DNA of 64,000 nt from Porticoccaceae bacterium. GTDB taxonomy: Bacteria; Pseudomonadota; Gammaproteobacteria; Pseudomonadales; Porticoccaceae. The DNA is taken from contig JAGPUQ010000005.1 of NCBI GenBank assembly GCA_018069525.1, forward strand, positions 51,812-115,811. Direction: 5' to 3'. A program made the position numbers and the translations under genes. The notes beneath the pieces were generated by a model. That model searched no databases, was not told where the DNA came from, and worked only from the letters and a program-made list of their open reading frames with translations. Of the stretch, positions 54,179 through 62,947 are shown one piece after another (the stretch's first letter is position 1; the number at the start of each line of letters is the position of its first letter).

Positions 54179-55113
54179 AACAGACGTATTACACGTCAGA
54201 TGTATTTACCGACCGAGTATTTCAGGGTGCACAGATTGCGGTATTTCCTGATGCCGGGGAGTTATCAGATACACAAATGGCGCTAATTGCCGTCGAGCTA
54301 AACCTCTCTGAGACTGTCTTTGTAACACCCGCTGAACCCTCAGTAGAAAAACCAGCAAAAAAACCAACCCACTTTCGACTGCGTATTTTCTCGCCGAAGG
54401 GAGAAATTGATTTCGCGGGCCACCCCATTCTCGCGACAGCGCGAGCACTACTCGAAGCAGGTCAAATTGAATCGATCGGTGACAGCGCATCTTTAGTCTT
54501 TCAACAAAACACCGGGGAAATAGCCGTTAATGTGACGCAGCAACAAGGCAAACCTCTGTTTGTGCAGTTTTGCCTCAGTGCTAATCCAGTACTTGATCGC
54601 TACACACCTACCGAAACCGAGCTTGCCCGCCTGCTCTCTATCGACGTGCAAGATATCGACAGCCATACCTTCCATACCCGTCTTGCGTCGATCGATTTTC
54701 CCTATCTGATCGTACCTCTGGCCTCGCAGCAAGCGGTACGCAAGGCATGCTTTAGCATTGACGCCTGGAGCCAGTCCAGTGCACCGGCTATGGCCGCACA
54801 GGAAATATTTATTTTCAGTAATAAAACTGACAACAAAGATACCGACTTCCATGGCCGTCTTCTGGGACCGGGTATCGGCGCTAACGAAGACCCGCCCATC
54901 GGTTCAGCCATGCCCTGCTTCGCGGGCTACCTGGGCGACCACGAGCATATCCGCGAAGGCACTTATACATTCAGCATTGATCGCGGCACCAACGAAACTC
55001 GGCGCAGTTTGTTGCATCTCGAAATGGACTATCACGCTGACAAACCTACCAAACTACGTGTTGGAGGTGAAGTGGTACTGGTTAGCGAAAACACTTTGCT
55101 GATGGGAAACTAG
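54175..55113 (+). CDS. PhzF-family isomerase embedded in the nitrate operon
   Basis: This 312-aa protein of the PhzF/diaminopimelate-epimerase-like fold has NLSETVFV with the conserved catalytic Glu near residue 45, FAGHPILATA near 78 and NEDPPIGSAMPCFAGYL near 240. These match PhzF's own ExxF, GHPTxGTA and EDPATGSA sites. The start overlaps nirD (ATGA) and nasA begins 4 bp later, so it is translated with the nitrate enzymes. There is no phenazine gene cluster here. Its substrate is unknown; a damage-control or cofactor-related role in nitrate assimilation is a guess. Confidence 0.88.
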   Translation: MKQTYYTSDVFTDRVFQGAQIAVFPDAGELSDTQMALIAVELNLSETVFVTPAEPSVEKPAKKPTHFRLRIFSPKGEIDFAGHPILATARALLEAGQIESIGDSASLVFQQNTGEIAVNVTQQQGKPLFVQFCLSANPVLDRYTPTETELARLLSIDVQDIDSHTFHTRLASIDFPYLIVPLASQQAVRKACFSIDAWSQSSAPAMAAQEIFIFSNKTDNKDTDFHGRLLGPGIGANEDPPIGSAMPCFAGYLGDHEHIREGTYTFSIDRGTNETRRSLLHLEMDYHADKPTKLRVGGEVVLVSENTLLMGN

Positions 55114-55117
55114 CTAC

Positions 55118-57322
55118 ATGTTATTTGGTCGTCACCGCAAAAACCCGATCATTATCGCGGACAAAAAAGTTACCGACTGGACGTATACCACCTGTGGTTA
55201 CTGCTCTACGGGTTGCGCTATCGAAGTGGGCAAAAATGCTGAAGGCAAAGCGGTAGCCTCTCGCGGTGTAGGTGGCGCTGACGTAAATCGCGGCAAACTC
55301 TGTTTAAAAGGCATGTACGGTCACGAACTGTTTGAATCTCCCGGTCGCGGCGAAACACCTTTAATGCGCGAACATATCGGTCAAGACTTTGCCGCCACGA
55401 GTTGGGATACGGCACTGGATCATATGACGGGAGAAATCAAACGTATCCAAAGTAACTATGGCAACGATGCCTTTGCCATAGTCTCCACCGGGCAATTACT
55501 CACCGAAGAATTTTACACTCTGGGTAAACTCGCTCGGGGTGTCATCGGCACCAACAACTACGACGGCAATACCACTTTGTGCATGGCCTCGGCAGTGTCC
55601 GGTTATAAACGCTCCTTCGGTTCCGATGGCCCACCCGGTTGCTACGAAGATTTTGAGCACACCGAATGTTTGATGGCCTGGGGTTCCAACCTGCCCGAGC
55701 AACACCCCATTATTTACTGGCGCTTAAAAGAGGCGTTGGAAAAACGTAAATTCCCGCTGATCGTCATTGATCCCCGCGTCACCATGATTGCGCAATTTGC
55801 CGATATTCATTTACCCATTCGTCCCGGCACCGACATCGTTTTACAAAATGCCATGATGCATGTGATCTTTGACGAAGGTCTTGAAGACACGGCTTATATA
55901 GAAGCAAACACCGTCGGCCTCGAAGCACTAAAAGCCGAAGTCGCCAACTACGACCCCGCTACCGCCTACAAAATATGCGGCATCGACGAAGACACTATTC
56001 GCCACGTTGCCCGGCTTTACGCCAAAGCCCCCGCCGCCATGCATATCTGGACTATGGGTATTAATCAAAGCACCCACGGTTCCGACGGCGTGGTGGGTCT
56101 TAACAATCTCAGTTTAATCACCGGCAATATCGGCAAGCCCGGCGGTACATCACTATCCATTACCGGCCAGTGCAATGCCATGGGTACTCGCGAATGGTCA
56201 TCCTGTTCGGGTCTGCCCGGTTATCGTCAATTAGAAAACCCAGAACACCGGGAAGAGATCGGTAAATTCTGGAATGTTGACCCTGAATTTTTCCCCAAAC
56301 AACGTGGCCTGAGTCAAACCGATATTTTTCCCGCCATTGAAACCGGACAAATTAAAGGCTTGTGGCTGGTGGCGACCAATCCCCTGACCTCGATGCCGAA
56401 TACGGCGCGCATGCGTAAGACTTTAGAGAAGCTGGACTTTCTGGTGGTACAAGATTCCTACGCCGATATGGAGAGCAATCAATACGCCCATCTGTATTTA
56501 CCCGCTGCGATCTGGGCCGAAAAGGAAGGCACCTTCACCAACACCGAGCGCCGCGTCAACATGGTGCGCCAGGTAACGCCACCCAGGGGCGAGTGTAAAT
56601 CTGATCTAAAAATTTTTAACGAACTGGCAGCTCGCCTCGACCCGGACCAAAAGCTACATTTCCCCGAAACGCCTGCGGCGGCATTCGAAGAAATGCGTGA
56701 GCTGTCGAAAGGCAATCTGAATGATATTTCCGGCATGGATCACAATCTAATTGAAAGCAGCCGCGGTATTCAGTGGCCCTACAGTCAGGATCAGCGGGAC
56801 AATAACGAAGCACCGCTACCCGGAGGAAAACGCTTATATACCAGCCCGGCGTCGTTTCGCCATGCCGACAAGCGGGCAAAATTAATTCCGCTGCCCTTTA
56901 TCGACAACAATGAAAAGCCCGATGAGCAATTCCCTTTCTGGCTTAACAACGGTCGTTTGGTCGAGCACTTCCACACCCGCACCCGCACCGGAAAAGTTGG
57001 CAACAACAACAAGTTCAGCCCTATTCCCTTTATGGAAATCAATCCCGATGCCGCCGCCGAGCTGGGCATCAAACATCAGCACTATGTACGCTGTGTGTCG
57101 AAACGTGGCGATGCAGTAGTGATGGCTATGCTCACTCAACGAGTACCCAGAGACATGGTATTTATTCCCTTTCACTTTTTTGATTGCGTTAATCGGCTGA
57201 CCCTGGGCCTTCTCGATCCACACTCGCGCCAACCGGCGTTTAAACAATCAGCGGTGCGCATCGAACTCATTGCAGACCAGGTCGGTGCCGCACGCTTAAA
57301 CCGGGAACTACGGACTTACTGA
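55118..57322 (+). CDS. nasA: Assimilatory nitrate reductase, catalytic molybdenum subunit
   Basis: This cytoplasmic bis-MGD enzyme (734 aa) reduces nitrate to nitrite. The N-terminal [4Fe-4S] ligands are in TTCGYCSTGCAIEVG and GKLCLKG. The Mo-ligand Cys is in NTTLCMASAVSG. Later motifs are TGQCNAMGTREWS and VVQDSYADMES. It lacks the C-terminal BFD [2Fe-2S] domain of the longer NasA forms and lacks a TAT signal, so it is cytoplasmic and must receive electrons from another protein. The next gene, starting on the last base of its stop codon, is a ferredoxin/membrane-anchor fusion. Confidence 0.92.
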   Translation: MLFGRHRKNPIIIADKKVTDWTYTTCGYCSTGCAIEVGKNAEGKAVASRGVGGADVNRGKLCLKGMYGHELFESPGRGETPLMREHIGQDFAATSWDTALDHMTGEIKRIQSNYGNDAFAIVSTGQLLTEEFYTLGKLARGVIGTNNYDGNTTLCMASAVSGYKRSFGSDGPPGCYEDFEHTECLMAWGSNLPEQHPIIYWRLKEALEKRKFPLIVIDPRVTMIAQFADIHLPIRPGTDIVLQNAMMHVIFDEGLEDTAYIEANTVGLEALKAEVANYDPATAYKICGIDEDTIRHVARLYAKAPAAMHIWTMGINQSTHGSDGVVGLNNLSLITGNIGKPGGTSLSITGQCNAMGTREWSSCSGLPGYRQLENPEHREEIGKFWNVDPEFFPKQRGLSQTDIFPAIETGQIKGLWLVATNPLTSMPNTARMRKTLEKLDFLVVQDSYADMESNQYAHLYLPAAIWAEKEGTFTNTERRVNMVRQVTPPRGECKSDLKIFNELAARLDPDQKLHFPETPAAAFEEMRELSKGNLNDISGMDHNLIESSRGIQWPYSQDQRDNNEAPLPGGKRLYTSPASFRHADKRAKLIPLPFIDNNEKPDEQFPFWLNNGRLVEHFHTRTRTGKVGNNNKFSPIPFMEINPDAAAELGIKHQHYVRCVSKRGDAVVMAMLTQRVPRDMVFIPFHFFDCVNRLTLGLLDPHSRQPAFKQSAVRIELIADQVGAARLNRELRTY

Positions 57323-59355
57323 TGAATAAGCTGGAAACGCCTATAGAATCCCCGCTGACAACAATCGATGCGGTGAACATTTTTGAAATCAGAAATGATG
57401 AGCCCAAACATGCTTTCCTATGGGATCCGATACCGGATGACAACGCCTCAGACCAGTCAGACCCGGCCACCAACTGTCACGGTAATTTAATTGACCTTAT
57501 CTGTGAGCACAGCGCATTACGCGACGACAGTTTACGCATTAACGACAACGAAGCCATCGGCACTAATCCCAATCGCTACAAGCAACACGGGTTTTTCTTT
57601 AATGCCGACAACTGTATTGGCTGCCACGCCTGTGAAACCGCCTGTAGCGAAAAAAATGATAACCCAGCCCATATTGCGTTTCGCTCTGTCGGTTATGTCG
57701 AAGGCGGTACCTACCCGGATTATCAGCGCATTAATATCTCTATGGCCTGCAACCACTGCGACGACCCGGTGTGTTTAAAAGGCTGTCCGACTCGCGCCTA
57801 TACCAAATTTGCGGAATACGGCGCCGTGTTACAAGACCCGGATATTTGTTTTGGCTGTGGCTACTGCACCTGGGTGTGTCCCTACAACGCGCCGCAACTG
57901 GATCCGGTTAAAGGTGAAGTCACAAAATGTAATATGTGCGTCGATCGGCTCGAAGTGGGCTTAAAGCCCGCTTGCGTATCGGCCTGCGTAGGCAACGCGC
58001 TGGATTTTGGCGTCGTAGAAAATATTCCCGAAAACCGCGTCGAAGCTAAAACCGCCATCCCTGGGTTTCCCTCCACCGACATTACCCAACCTAATATTCG
58101 TTTTCAGCAAACCCGCAGCACTCAGCGCGAAATGACCCGCCCCGATGGTATGCCGGTGAAATATCACAAAGACGATCAGGCCGGACATTTTCAGCCCGAA
58201 GTCGACAACAAATTCGGCGACGACAAACACTGGAACTGGCGCAAGCTGCTCACCTCACACGAAAGTGCCCACGTTATTTTTACACTCTCCGCCCAGGCGG
58301 TTCTGGGTGCCTTTTTACTTATGGGCGTCGGTTTATTACCCGTGAGTTCACCCTTGGCTATGCTACAAACACCGGTAGTCTCCCTGCCTTTACTGGCGCT
58401 ACTGATAACCCTGCTCACCTTCGGTTTATTTAAGCTCAATATGCACTTGGGTAAACCCCACCGTTTTTATCGCGGCTTTAATAATTTGCGCTGGTCGCCC
58501 TTAAGTCGGGAGATCGCCGGAGTATCCGGTTTTTATACCCTGCTGCTCGGTTTCGCTTTGTTTGCGACACTCAACCTTTGGTTCGACAACCACGTCCTCA
58601 GTGCACTCAAATACCTCTGCGCCGGGCTGGCTAGTCTCAGTGGTTTAATTGGCCTCTACTATATGTACCGCATTTACCGCATCAAGGCGCGCCCCTTCTG
58701 GGATCACTGGCAAACCGCCAGCGCCTTTGCGGGCAACACCCTGAGCTTAGGTGCCTTACTAACGGGCATCGTGGTATTACCGATACTGCTCATCACCGAT
58801 CAGCCCAGCACCGGAATGTTCACTTTGCTCGCTACTGTCACCTGCCTTGGTTTAGTTATGGAAGGCATTGGGCACCTCTGCCACGGCCGCGCCATGCACG
58901 CACTCGGTAACGAAGGCGCGTCCTCCTGGTATCTGCAAATGACCCGCTACGGTTATCCCTGGATCGTACGCAACGTATTACTCATTACCGCCGCCCTGGT
59001 TGCCGGGGGACTCGCCCTCTCGACCTTTGTTGCCAGCCCCGAAGGCTGGAACGCCATTATCCTGTGGTGCAGCTTAAGCGCCTTGGCTATCGCCGCCGCC
59101 GCCATTAGCCGCTCACTGTTTTTCGTCCTGGTGATTCCCACCACCATGCCCGGTGCGTTTTTCTGGAAAAACCAGGACTTTGTCGAACACGCCCGCGAAA
59201 CCGGCCTGGTCGATAGAGAGCAAGTCGGCGTAGTACGCGAGCTGCACGGTAAATTTAAATTCGACGAATTGTTCGACACCATCAAGACCACCAGCCTTAA
59301 AGAACTGATGGCCCATATCAAAGACATTGTTATTTGGAAAAAACTACCTCGATGA
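57322..59355 (+). CDS. Fused DmsB-like ferredoxin and DmsC-like membrane anchor
   Basis: This 677-aa protein has an N-terminal four-cluster ferredoxin domain. Its cysteine groups are CIGCHACETAC, CNHCDDPVCLKGC, CFGCGYCTWVC, and CNMCVDR followed by ACVSAC (16 Cys). From about residue 315 it has some eight helices (AQAVLGAFLLMGVGLLPV; LPLLALLITLLTFGLFKL) of the DmsC/NrfD-type anchor. In DMSO reductases these are two proteins that carry electrons from quinol; here they are one chain. By position it should feed nasA from the quinol pool, replacing the usual flavoprotein donor. Start ATG overlaps the nasA stop by one base. The role is inferred. Confidence 0.85.
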   Translation: MNKLETPIESPLTTIDAVNIFEIRNDEPKHAFLWDPIPDDNASDQSDPATNCHGNLIDLICEHSALRDDSLRINDNEAIGTNPNRYKQHGFFFNADNCIGCHACETACSEKNDNPAHIAFRSVGYVEGGTYPDYQRINISMACNHCDDPVCLKGCPTRAYTKFAEYGAVLQDPDICFGCGYCTWVCPYNAPQLDPVKGEVTKCNMCVDRLEVGLKPACVSACVGNALDFGVVENIPENRVEAKTAIPGFPSTDITQPNIRFQQTRSTQREMTRPDGMPVKYHKDDQAGHFQPEVDNKFGDDKHWNWRKLLTSHESAHVIFTLSAQAVLGAFLLMGVGLLPVSSPLAMLQTPVVSLPLLALLITLLTFGLFKLNMHLGKPHRFYRGFNNLRWSPLSREIAGVSGFYTLLLGFALFATLNLWFDNHVLSALKYLCAGLASLSGLIGLYYMYRIYRIKARPFWDHWQTASAFAGNTLSLGALLTGIVVLPILLITDQPSTGMFTLLATVTCLGLVMEGIGHLCHGRAMHALGNEGASSWYLQMTRYGYPWIVRNVLLITAALVAGGLALSTFVASPEGWNAIILWCSLSALAIAAAAISRSLFFVLVIPTTMPGAFFWKNQDFVEHARETGLVDREQVGVVRELHGKFKFDELFDTIKTTSLKELMAHIKDIVIWKKLPR

Positions 59356-60176
59356 AAAACATATTTTCTCAAAACTCATCATTTACTCAAACCGTAGAAA
59401 AGGGCCGCGTAGATTTAGTCGGCGCTGGCCCCGGTGACCCCGAACTGATCACGCTAAAAGCCCTGCGTCTGCTTGAACAAGCCGAAGTCGTCGTCTACGA
59501 TCGCCTGGTAAACCCGGAATTACTACAACACTGCACCTCTACCTGCGATCAAATTTACGTGGGCAAACGCAAAAATTGCCACAGCATGCCCCAGGAACGT
59601 ATTTGCGAACTCTTAGTTACGCTAGGTAAACAAGGCAAGCGTGTAGTTCGGCTCAAAGGTGGCGACCCCTTTATCTTTGGTCGCGGCGGTGAAGAAATCG
59701 ACGTACTCAGTAAAGCCGGTATCCCTTGCGCCGTAGTCCCCGGCATTACCGCCGCTACCGGTTGCGCGGCAGCTACCGGTATTCCCCTCACCCACCGGGA
59801 TCACTCTCAGGCAGTAACGTTTATTACCGGGCATCGCAAAGACGGTGAAATTGATATTAACTGGCAATTGGCTGCACAGCTCAATCACACCACCGTATTT
59901 TATATGGGCCTGTCCTGCCTCGACGACATCGCGCAAGGTTTACAAAACCACGGGCTACCTGGCTCTACGCCCATTGCGGTTATTGCCAATGGTTCTACGG
60001 ATAAACAGCAGGAAGTTATCGCTACTCTAGCGAGCATTGCTGAAACCGTGCGCCACACCGACTTACCCTCCCCGGCCTTATTGATTGTCGGTGATGTGGT
60101 AAGCGCAAGGAAGCAAATGGCGCTAACAGGTCACGACGAGCAGATAGATTATTGTCTAGCTTCGGCGTCTCAATAA
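59352..60176 (+). CDS. cobA: Uroporphyrinogen-III C-methyltransferase
   Basis: This SAM-dependent enzyme (274 aa) makes precorrin-2 for siroheme, the NirB prosthetic group. Motifs are VGAGPGDPELITLKAL at the start, VVYDRLVNPELL, GDPFIFGRGGEE and GITAATGCAAATGIPLTHRD. It is the stand-alone SUMT form with no CysG dehydrogenase/ferrochelatase domain. ATG at 59352 overlaps the previous stop (ATGA); a TTG at 59334 is less likely. It ends the nir-nas operon and converges with intI with 66 bp between; no clear terminator was seen there. Confidence 0.94.
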   Translation: MKNIFSQNSSFTQTVEKGRVDLVGAGPGDPELITLKALRLLEQAEVVVYDRLVNPELLQHCTSTCDQIYVGKRKNCHSMPQERICELLVTLGKQGKRVVRLKGGDPFIFGRGGEEIDVLSKAGIPCAVVPGITAATGCAAATGIPLTHRDHSQAVTFITGHRKDGEIDINWQLAAQLNHTTVFYMGLSCLDDIAQGLQNHGLPGSTPIAVIANGSTDKQQEVIATLASIAETVRHTDLPSPALLIVGDVVSARKQMALTGHDEQIDYCLASASQ

Positions 60177-60242
60177 GCCTTCGTCAAATTTGCTACAAAA
60201 ACTTACTTAGAGTTCCTACCCCGAACGCTCAAGTGGGTAGTC

Positions 60243-61247
60243 TTATTTTGTGCATGGCGGCATGAGTCTATCTACAGGACTCATAACTCCCTTACCCCCG
60301 CGATTGACAACATGTGTGTAAATTTCGGTAGTAGTAACGTCAGAATGCCCCAGCAACTCCTGAATAGTGCGTAAGTCGTAACCTGCTTCTAGTAAGTGCG
60401 TAGCAAAACTATGACGAAAACTGTGAGACTTCGCTGGTTTATTAATCCCCGATGCGATAACTGCCTGCTTGATGTGTTTGCGCAGTGCCGAGGAGTGTAA
60501 GTGATGACGCCTAAGCACACCCGAACGAGGATCACGGGCAATGCGGGAAGATGGAAATAAAAACTGCCAGCCGGTTTCCCGGGCAGCACGGGGATATTTT
60601 CGACTTAAAGCATCTGGCAGATAAACCTCCCCATAACCGTCTTCAATATCCTGTGCGTGGAGTTGTTTTACATGCTCAACCTGGCGTTTTAATTGCGAGA
60701 TAAGCCCCTGGGGCAGCATCGTTGATCGATCCTTATTTCCTTTGCCACTCCTCACTATGATGTTATTACTGCCGAAATCAATATCCTTAATTCTAAGAGA
60801 AAGTAGCTCGGCGCTGCGAAGACCTGAGCCATACATCAGCTCTACCTGAAGACGATATACCCCTCGCAGACGAGCAATAATTGCAGCAATTTCTTCTCGG
60901 CTATAGACTACAGGTAGCCGTCGATGGACTTTTGCAGGTGAAAAATTAAGCAGTCCCAAATCAATATCCAAAAAACGCCTATAAAGGTAAATCAAGGCAT
61001 TAAGAGCAATACGTTGCGTACTCGTTGAACAATGCCTGGATATGCCTAAATAATTCAGGAAGGCTTCCACCTCTACTGCCCCCATATCTTTAGGGTGCCT
61101 TTTATTGTGAAAGTAGATAAAGCGTTTTATCCAGTGGATATAGGTTTGTTCAGTGCGGTAGGCTAGTCCTGAAGAGCGTATATGCAGCCTGAGCTGATCC
61201 AAAAGCCGCAGCGGCCGGGGCGATATATTATGGCGAATGTCATCCAT
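60243..61247 (-). CDS. intI: Integron integrase
   Basis: This tyrosine recombinase (334 aa) inserts and excises gene cassettes. Catalytic residues are Arg144 (GSGLRSAEL), His275 and Arg278 ([10 protein letters not shown]), His301 (LLGHSD) and Tyr310 (TTEIYTHV). Between them lies the IntI-specific insertion at about 209-250 ([20 protein letters not shown], then [18 protein letters not shown]), which is the mark of integron integrases. ATG at 61247 follows AAGGAG by 6 nt. It is divergent from the cassette array, the classical layout. A LexA box ends 17 nt before the ATG. No frameshift or stop is seen, so it should be active. Confidence 0.95.
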   Translation of the reverse strand: MDDIRHNISPRPLRLLDQLRLHIRSSGLAYRTEQTYIHWIKRFIYFHNKRHPKDMGAVEVEAFLNYLGISRHCSTSTQRIALNALIYLYRRFLDIDLGLLNFSPAKVHRRLPVVYSREEIAAIIARLRGVYRLQVELMYGSGLRSAELLSLRIKDIDFGSNNIIVRSGKGNKDRSTMLPQGLISQLKRQVEHVKQLHAQDIEDGYGEVYLPDALSRKYPRAARETGWQFLFPSSRIARDPRSGVLRRHHLHSSALRKHIKQAVIASGINKPAKSHSFRHSFATHLLEAGYDLRTIQELLGHSDVTTTEIYTHVVNRGGKGVMSPVDRLMPPCTK

Positions 61248-61263
61248 GACCATCTCCTTAAAA

Positions 61264-61279
61264 CTGTATATAACCACAG
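61264..61279 (-). promoter_or_regulatory. LexA (SOS) box upstream of intI
   Basis: The 16-mer CTGTATATAACCACAG fits CTGT-N8-ACAG, the LexA consensus for gammaproteobacteria, with an A/T-rich core. It lies 17-32 nt before the intI ATG, beside its ribosome-binding site, so bound LexA would block transcription. In class 1 and Vibrio integrons the same arrangement puts integrase under SOS control. Confidence 0.85.
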
Positions 61280-61587
61280 TACACTCTGGGCGCGGGATTC
61301 GTCAACTATTAACCGAGTTAAGCGGAAAGCGGCGCTATAACACATCTAGAACCAAAGTAAGTCGTTGATTTTTATACAACCTCGAATATGATAGGCGGAC
61401 AAGAAAAAATTTATAACCCGCAAAGGATGGCACTATATGTCAGCTCATAGAATATCAAAAATCAAACAACTCTTTGTTTTTAGGATATATTTTCTCGATG
61501 GCTATGCTGCGCCTCGAGAGATAGGGTGCCAAAGTGATATAGTGCCAGAGTCTTTATAATTCACTGTTATATTTCAAGGATAGAGTA
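61280..61587 (+). other. intI-cassette spacer holding the expected attI site
   Basis: The attI site must lie here but could not be pinned down. Candidate crossover triplets are GTTAAGC at 61317-61323 (a perfect GTTRRRY, next to an imperfect GTTAAGCG/CGCTATAAC inverted pair) and GTT at 61566-61568, which leaves 19 bp to the first cassette ORF as in the other cassettes. A GTGCCAAAG/GTGCCAGAG motif occurs at 61526, 61542 and 61588, possibly integrase-binding direct repeats. The cassette promoter was not recognised. Confidence 0.4.
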
Positions 61588-62118
61588 GTGCCAGAGATCA
61601 AAAAGCTGGAAAGAGTCCGGCATATAAGTAAGGAGTTCTGTTCACAATATGGGTGCTTCAAATCCTATTCTGAGCACTATGACTCCATGCAGGGAAAAAT
61701 TCCGATTCTGATCACTAACAATTTTTTTGATATTGCGTTATTGCATTGGGCTCATCTATTTGGGAATTGGAATGATGATCTTCACTATAGGAATGTGGTA
61801 ACTAATCCAGAAGAATTTAAATTGCACCTACTTAATACTCTTGGCCTCAATGAATCTGAGTGGCAATCAAACTGGGATTCTTTAAAGGATTATCGAGATC
61901 GGAGGGTCGCTCATATAGACCCGATAGAGGAATCTATCGTTCCTGAACTAGATCTAGCTTTTAAAGCGGTAGGCATATATTACAAGTATGCAACGGATAG
62001 GCTTATTGACCTTGAAGAAACCGTATGCTTTAAAAAATCACTAGATACGATTCTTTTAGAAAACAGTGAATACTACCGGGAAGCCGCCGAAGTGACCGTT
62101 GGTGCGCTTAAAATATAA
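61588..62118 (+). CDS. Cassette 1: HEPN-like protein of unknown function
   Basis: This 176-aa alpha-helical protein has DYRDRRVAHIDP at residues 101-112. That is an R-x4-6-H arrangement (Arg103/His109) typical of HEPN ribonucleases such as AbiU2/ApeA-like domains. The start is GTG at 61588 with AAGGA 7 nt upstream. The stop lies in the first base-pairs of attC1, typical for a cassette. No signal peptide is present. Identity with HEPN is from the motif alone; it may be a toxin or a phage-defence protein, or something else with a chance match. Confidence 0.7.
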   Translation: MPEIKKLERVRHISKEFCSQYGCFKSYSEHYDSMQGKIPILITNNFFDIALLHWAHLFGNWNDDLHYRNVVTNPEEFKLHLLNTLGLNESEWQSNWDSLKDYRDRRVAHIDPIEESIVPELDLAFKAVGIYYKYATDRLIDLEETVCFKKSLDTILLENSEYYREAAEVTVGALKI

Positions 62119-62186
62119 CAAGTCAATGTTGTTTGCCACTGCGTGGCCGGACTCGCTGACGCTCGCCGCAAATTGAGGCGTTAGCT
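62113..62186 (+). other. attC recombination site 1
   Basis: This 74-bp imperfect palindrome runs from ATATAAC to GTTAGCT. Outer arms AACAAGTCAAT/ATTGAGGCGTT and inner TTTGC/GCAAA pair, with GGACTCGCTGACGCTCGCC in the centre. It closes cassette 1. Confidence 0.88.
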
Positions 62187-62214
62187 CAATAGAATCACGT
62201 TAGAGAATAAATTG

Positions 62215-62460
62215 ATGGGGACTAATTCCAAGTACTTAACAGAACCAAGCATTCCTGTCGCACTGAGTGAAAGCTACGCTTACGTTGTTTCATATGCATA
62301 CCCTGGCCCAGTGTCATGCTTATCTGGCATGCAAGATGGTTGCTCAGATATAGTAGATGCGGGTGCCAGCCTTGGGGTTGGTAGATTCTGTAATTACGCG
62401 GTAGTTTGCGCTGGGACAACAGTCACTATTTTTTATAGCCGTTTTGAACTCGTCGCATAA
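62215..62460 (+). CDS. Cassette 2, first ORF: small unknown protein (uncertain)
   Basis: This 81-codon frame starts at ATG 62215, after a TTG at 62212. The product is neutral and tyrosine/serine-rich (SESYAYVVSYAYPGPVS) with three Cys and a hydrophobic end; no domain was recognised. There is no attC between it and the next ORF, so both are in one cassette. It may be real or a spurious frame. Confidence 0.35.
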   Translation: MGTNSKYLTEPSIPVALSESYAYVVSYAYPGPVSCLSGMQDGCSDIVDAGASLGVGRFCNYAVVCAGTTVTIFYSRFELVA

Positions 62461-62503
62461 ATTTAAGAATGTACATTTCATCACTTAAACTGGAGTTAAC
62501 TTA

Positions 62504-62839
62504 ATGAAAACTATTTATGCATGTATTACTGCAATCATCTTTTTTGGTATTTCGAGTTTTGCAATAGCAGAATTTGAAACGAAACCACCTCCGGCTGCAT
62601 ATATGAAGAAAAAGATGCCTAGTAAAACAGTAGAAACATATGACTCAAGAGGAAATATTGTAAATTCAACAACAACGTATGAGTACCGTTCCACAAAGCC
62701 TAAATTTAAGAAACATCCCGCTTTCGTGGATCCGGTGCCGATTCCGGGTAAAATGATTAAAAAAATCCCTATATCGGAGACTCAAACAACAAATAGTAAA
62801 GGCGAGACTACTAAAATTATCGAATACGAATATAAGTAG
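62504..62839 (+). CDS. Cassette 2, main ORF: secreted protein with an internal duplication
   Basis: This 111-aa protein has a signal peptide (MKTIYACITAIIFFGISS, cleavage near AIAEF) and a mature part of two similar segments, MPSKTVETYDSRGN with TTTYEY and IPISETQTTNSKGE with IIEYEY. Each holds a turn like (D/N)S(R/K)G(N/E). It is Lys/Pro-rich and probably periplasmic or surface-exposed. GGAG precedes ATG at 62504. The family is unknown. Confidence 0.7.
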   Translation: MKTIYACITAIIFFGISSFAIAEFETKPPPAAYMKKKMPSKTVETYDSRGNIVNSTTTYEYRSTKPKFKKHPAFVDPVPIPGKMIKKIPISETQTTNSKGETTKIIEYEYK

Positions 62840-62856
62840 CGAGCCTGATTATTCAG

Positions 62857-62943
62857 AGCTAACAAGGCGCTCCAGTTGATTCGCAAAAGCGGCGCTCCTG
62901 TCGTCGCCCCACTTTTGCTCTCAACTGAGCTTAAGCGTTAGCA
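62857..62943 (+). other. attC recombination site 2
   Basis: This 87-bp imperfect palindrome runs from AGCTAAC to GTTAGCA. Arms CAGTTGA/TCAACTG and GCAAAAG/CTTTTGC pair, and the core GGCGCTC lies within. It ends cassette 2, and the next ORF starts 4 bp later. Confidence 0.88.
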
Positions 62944-62947
62944 CCCT

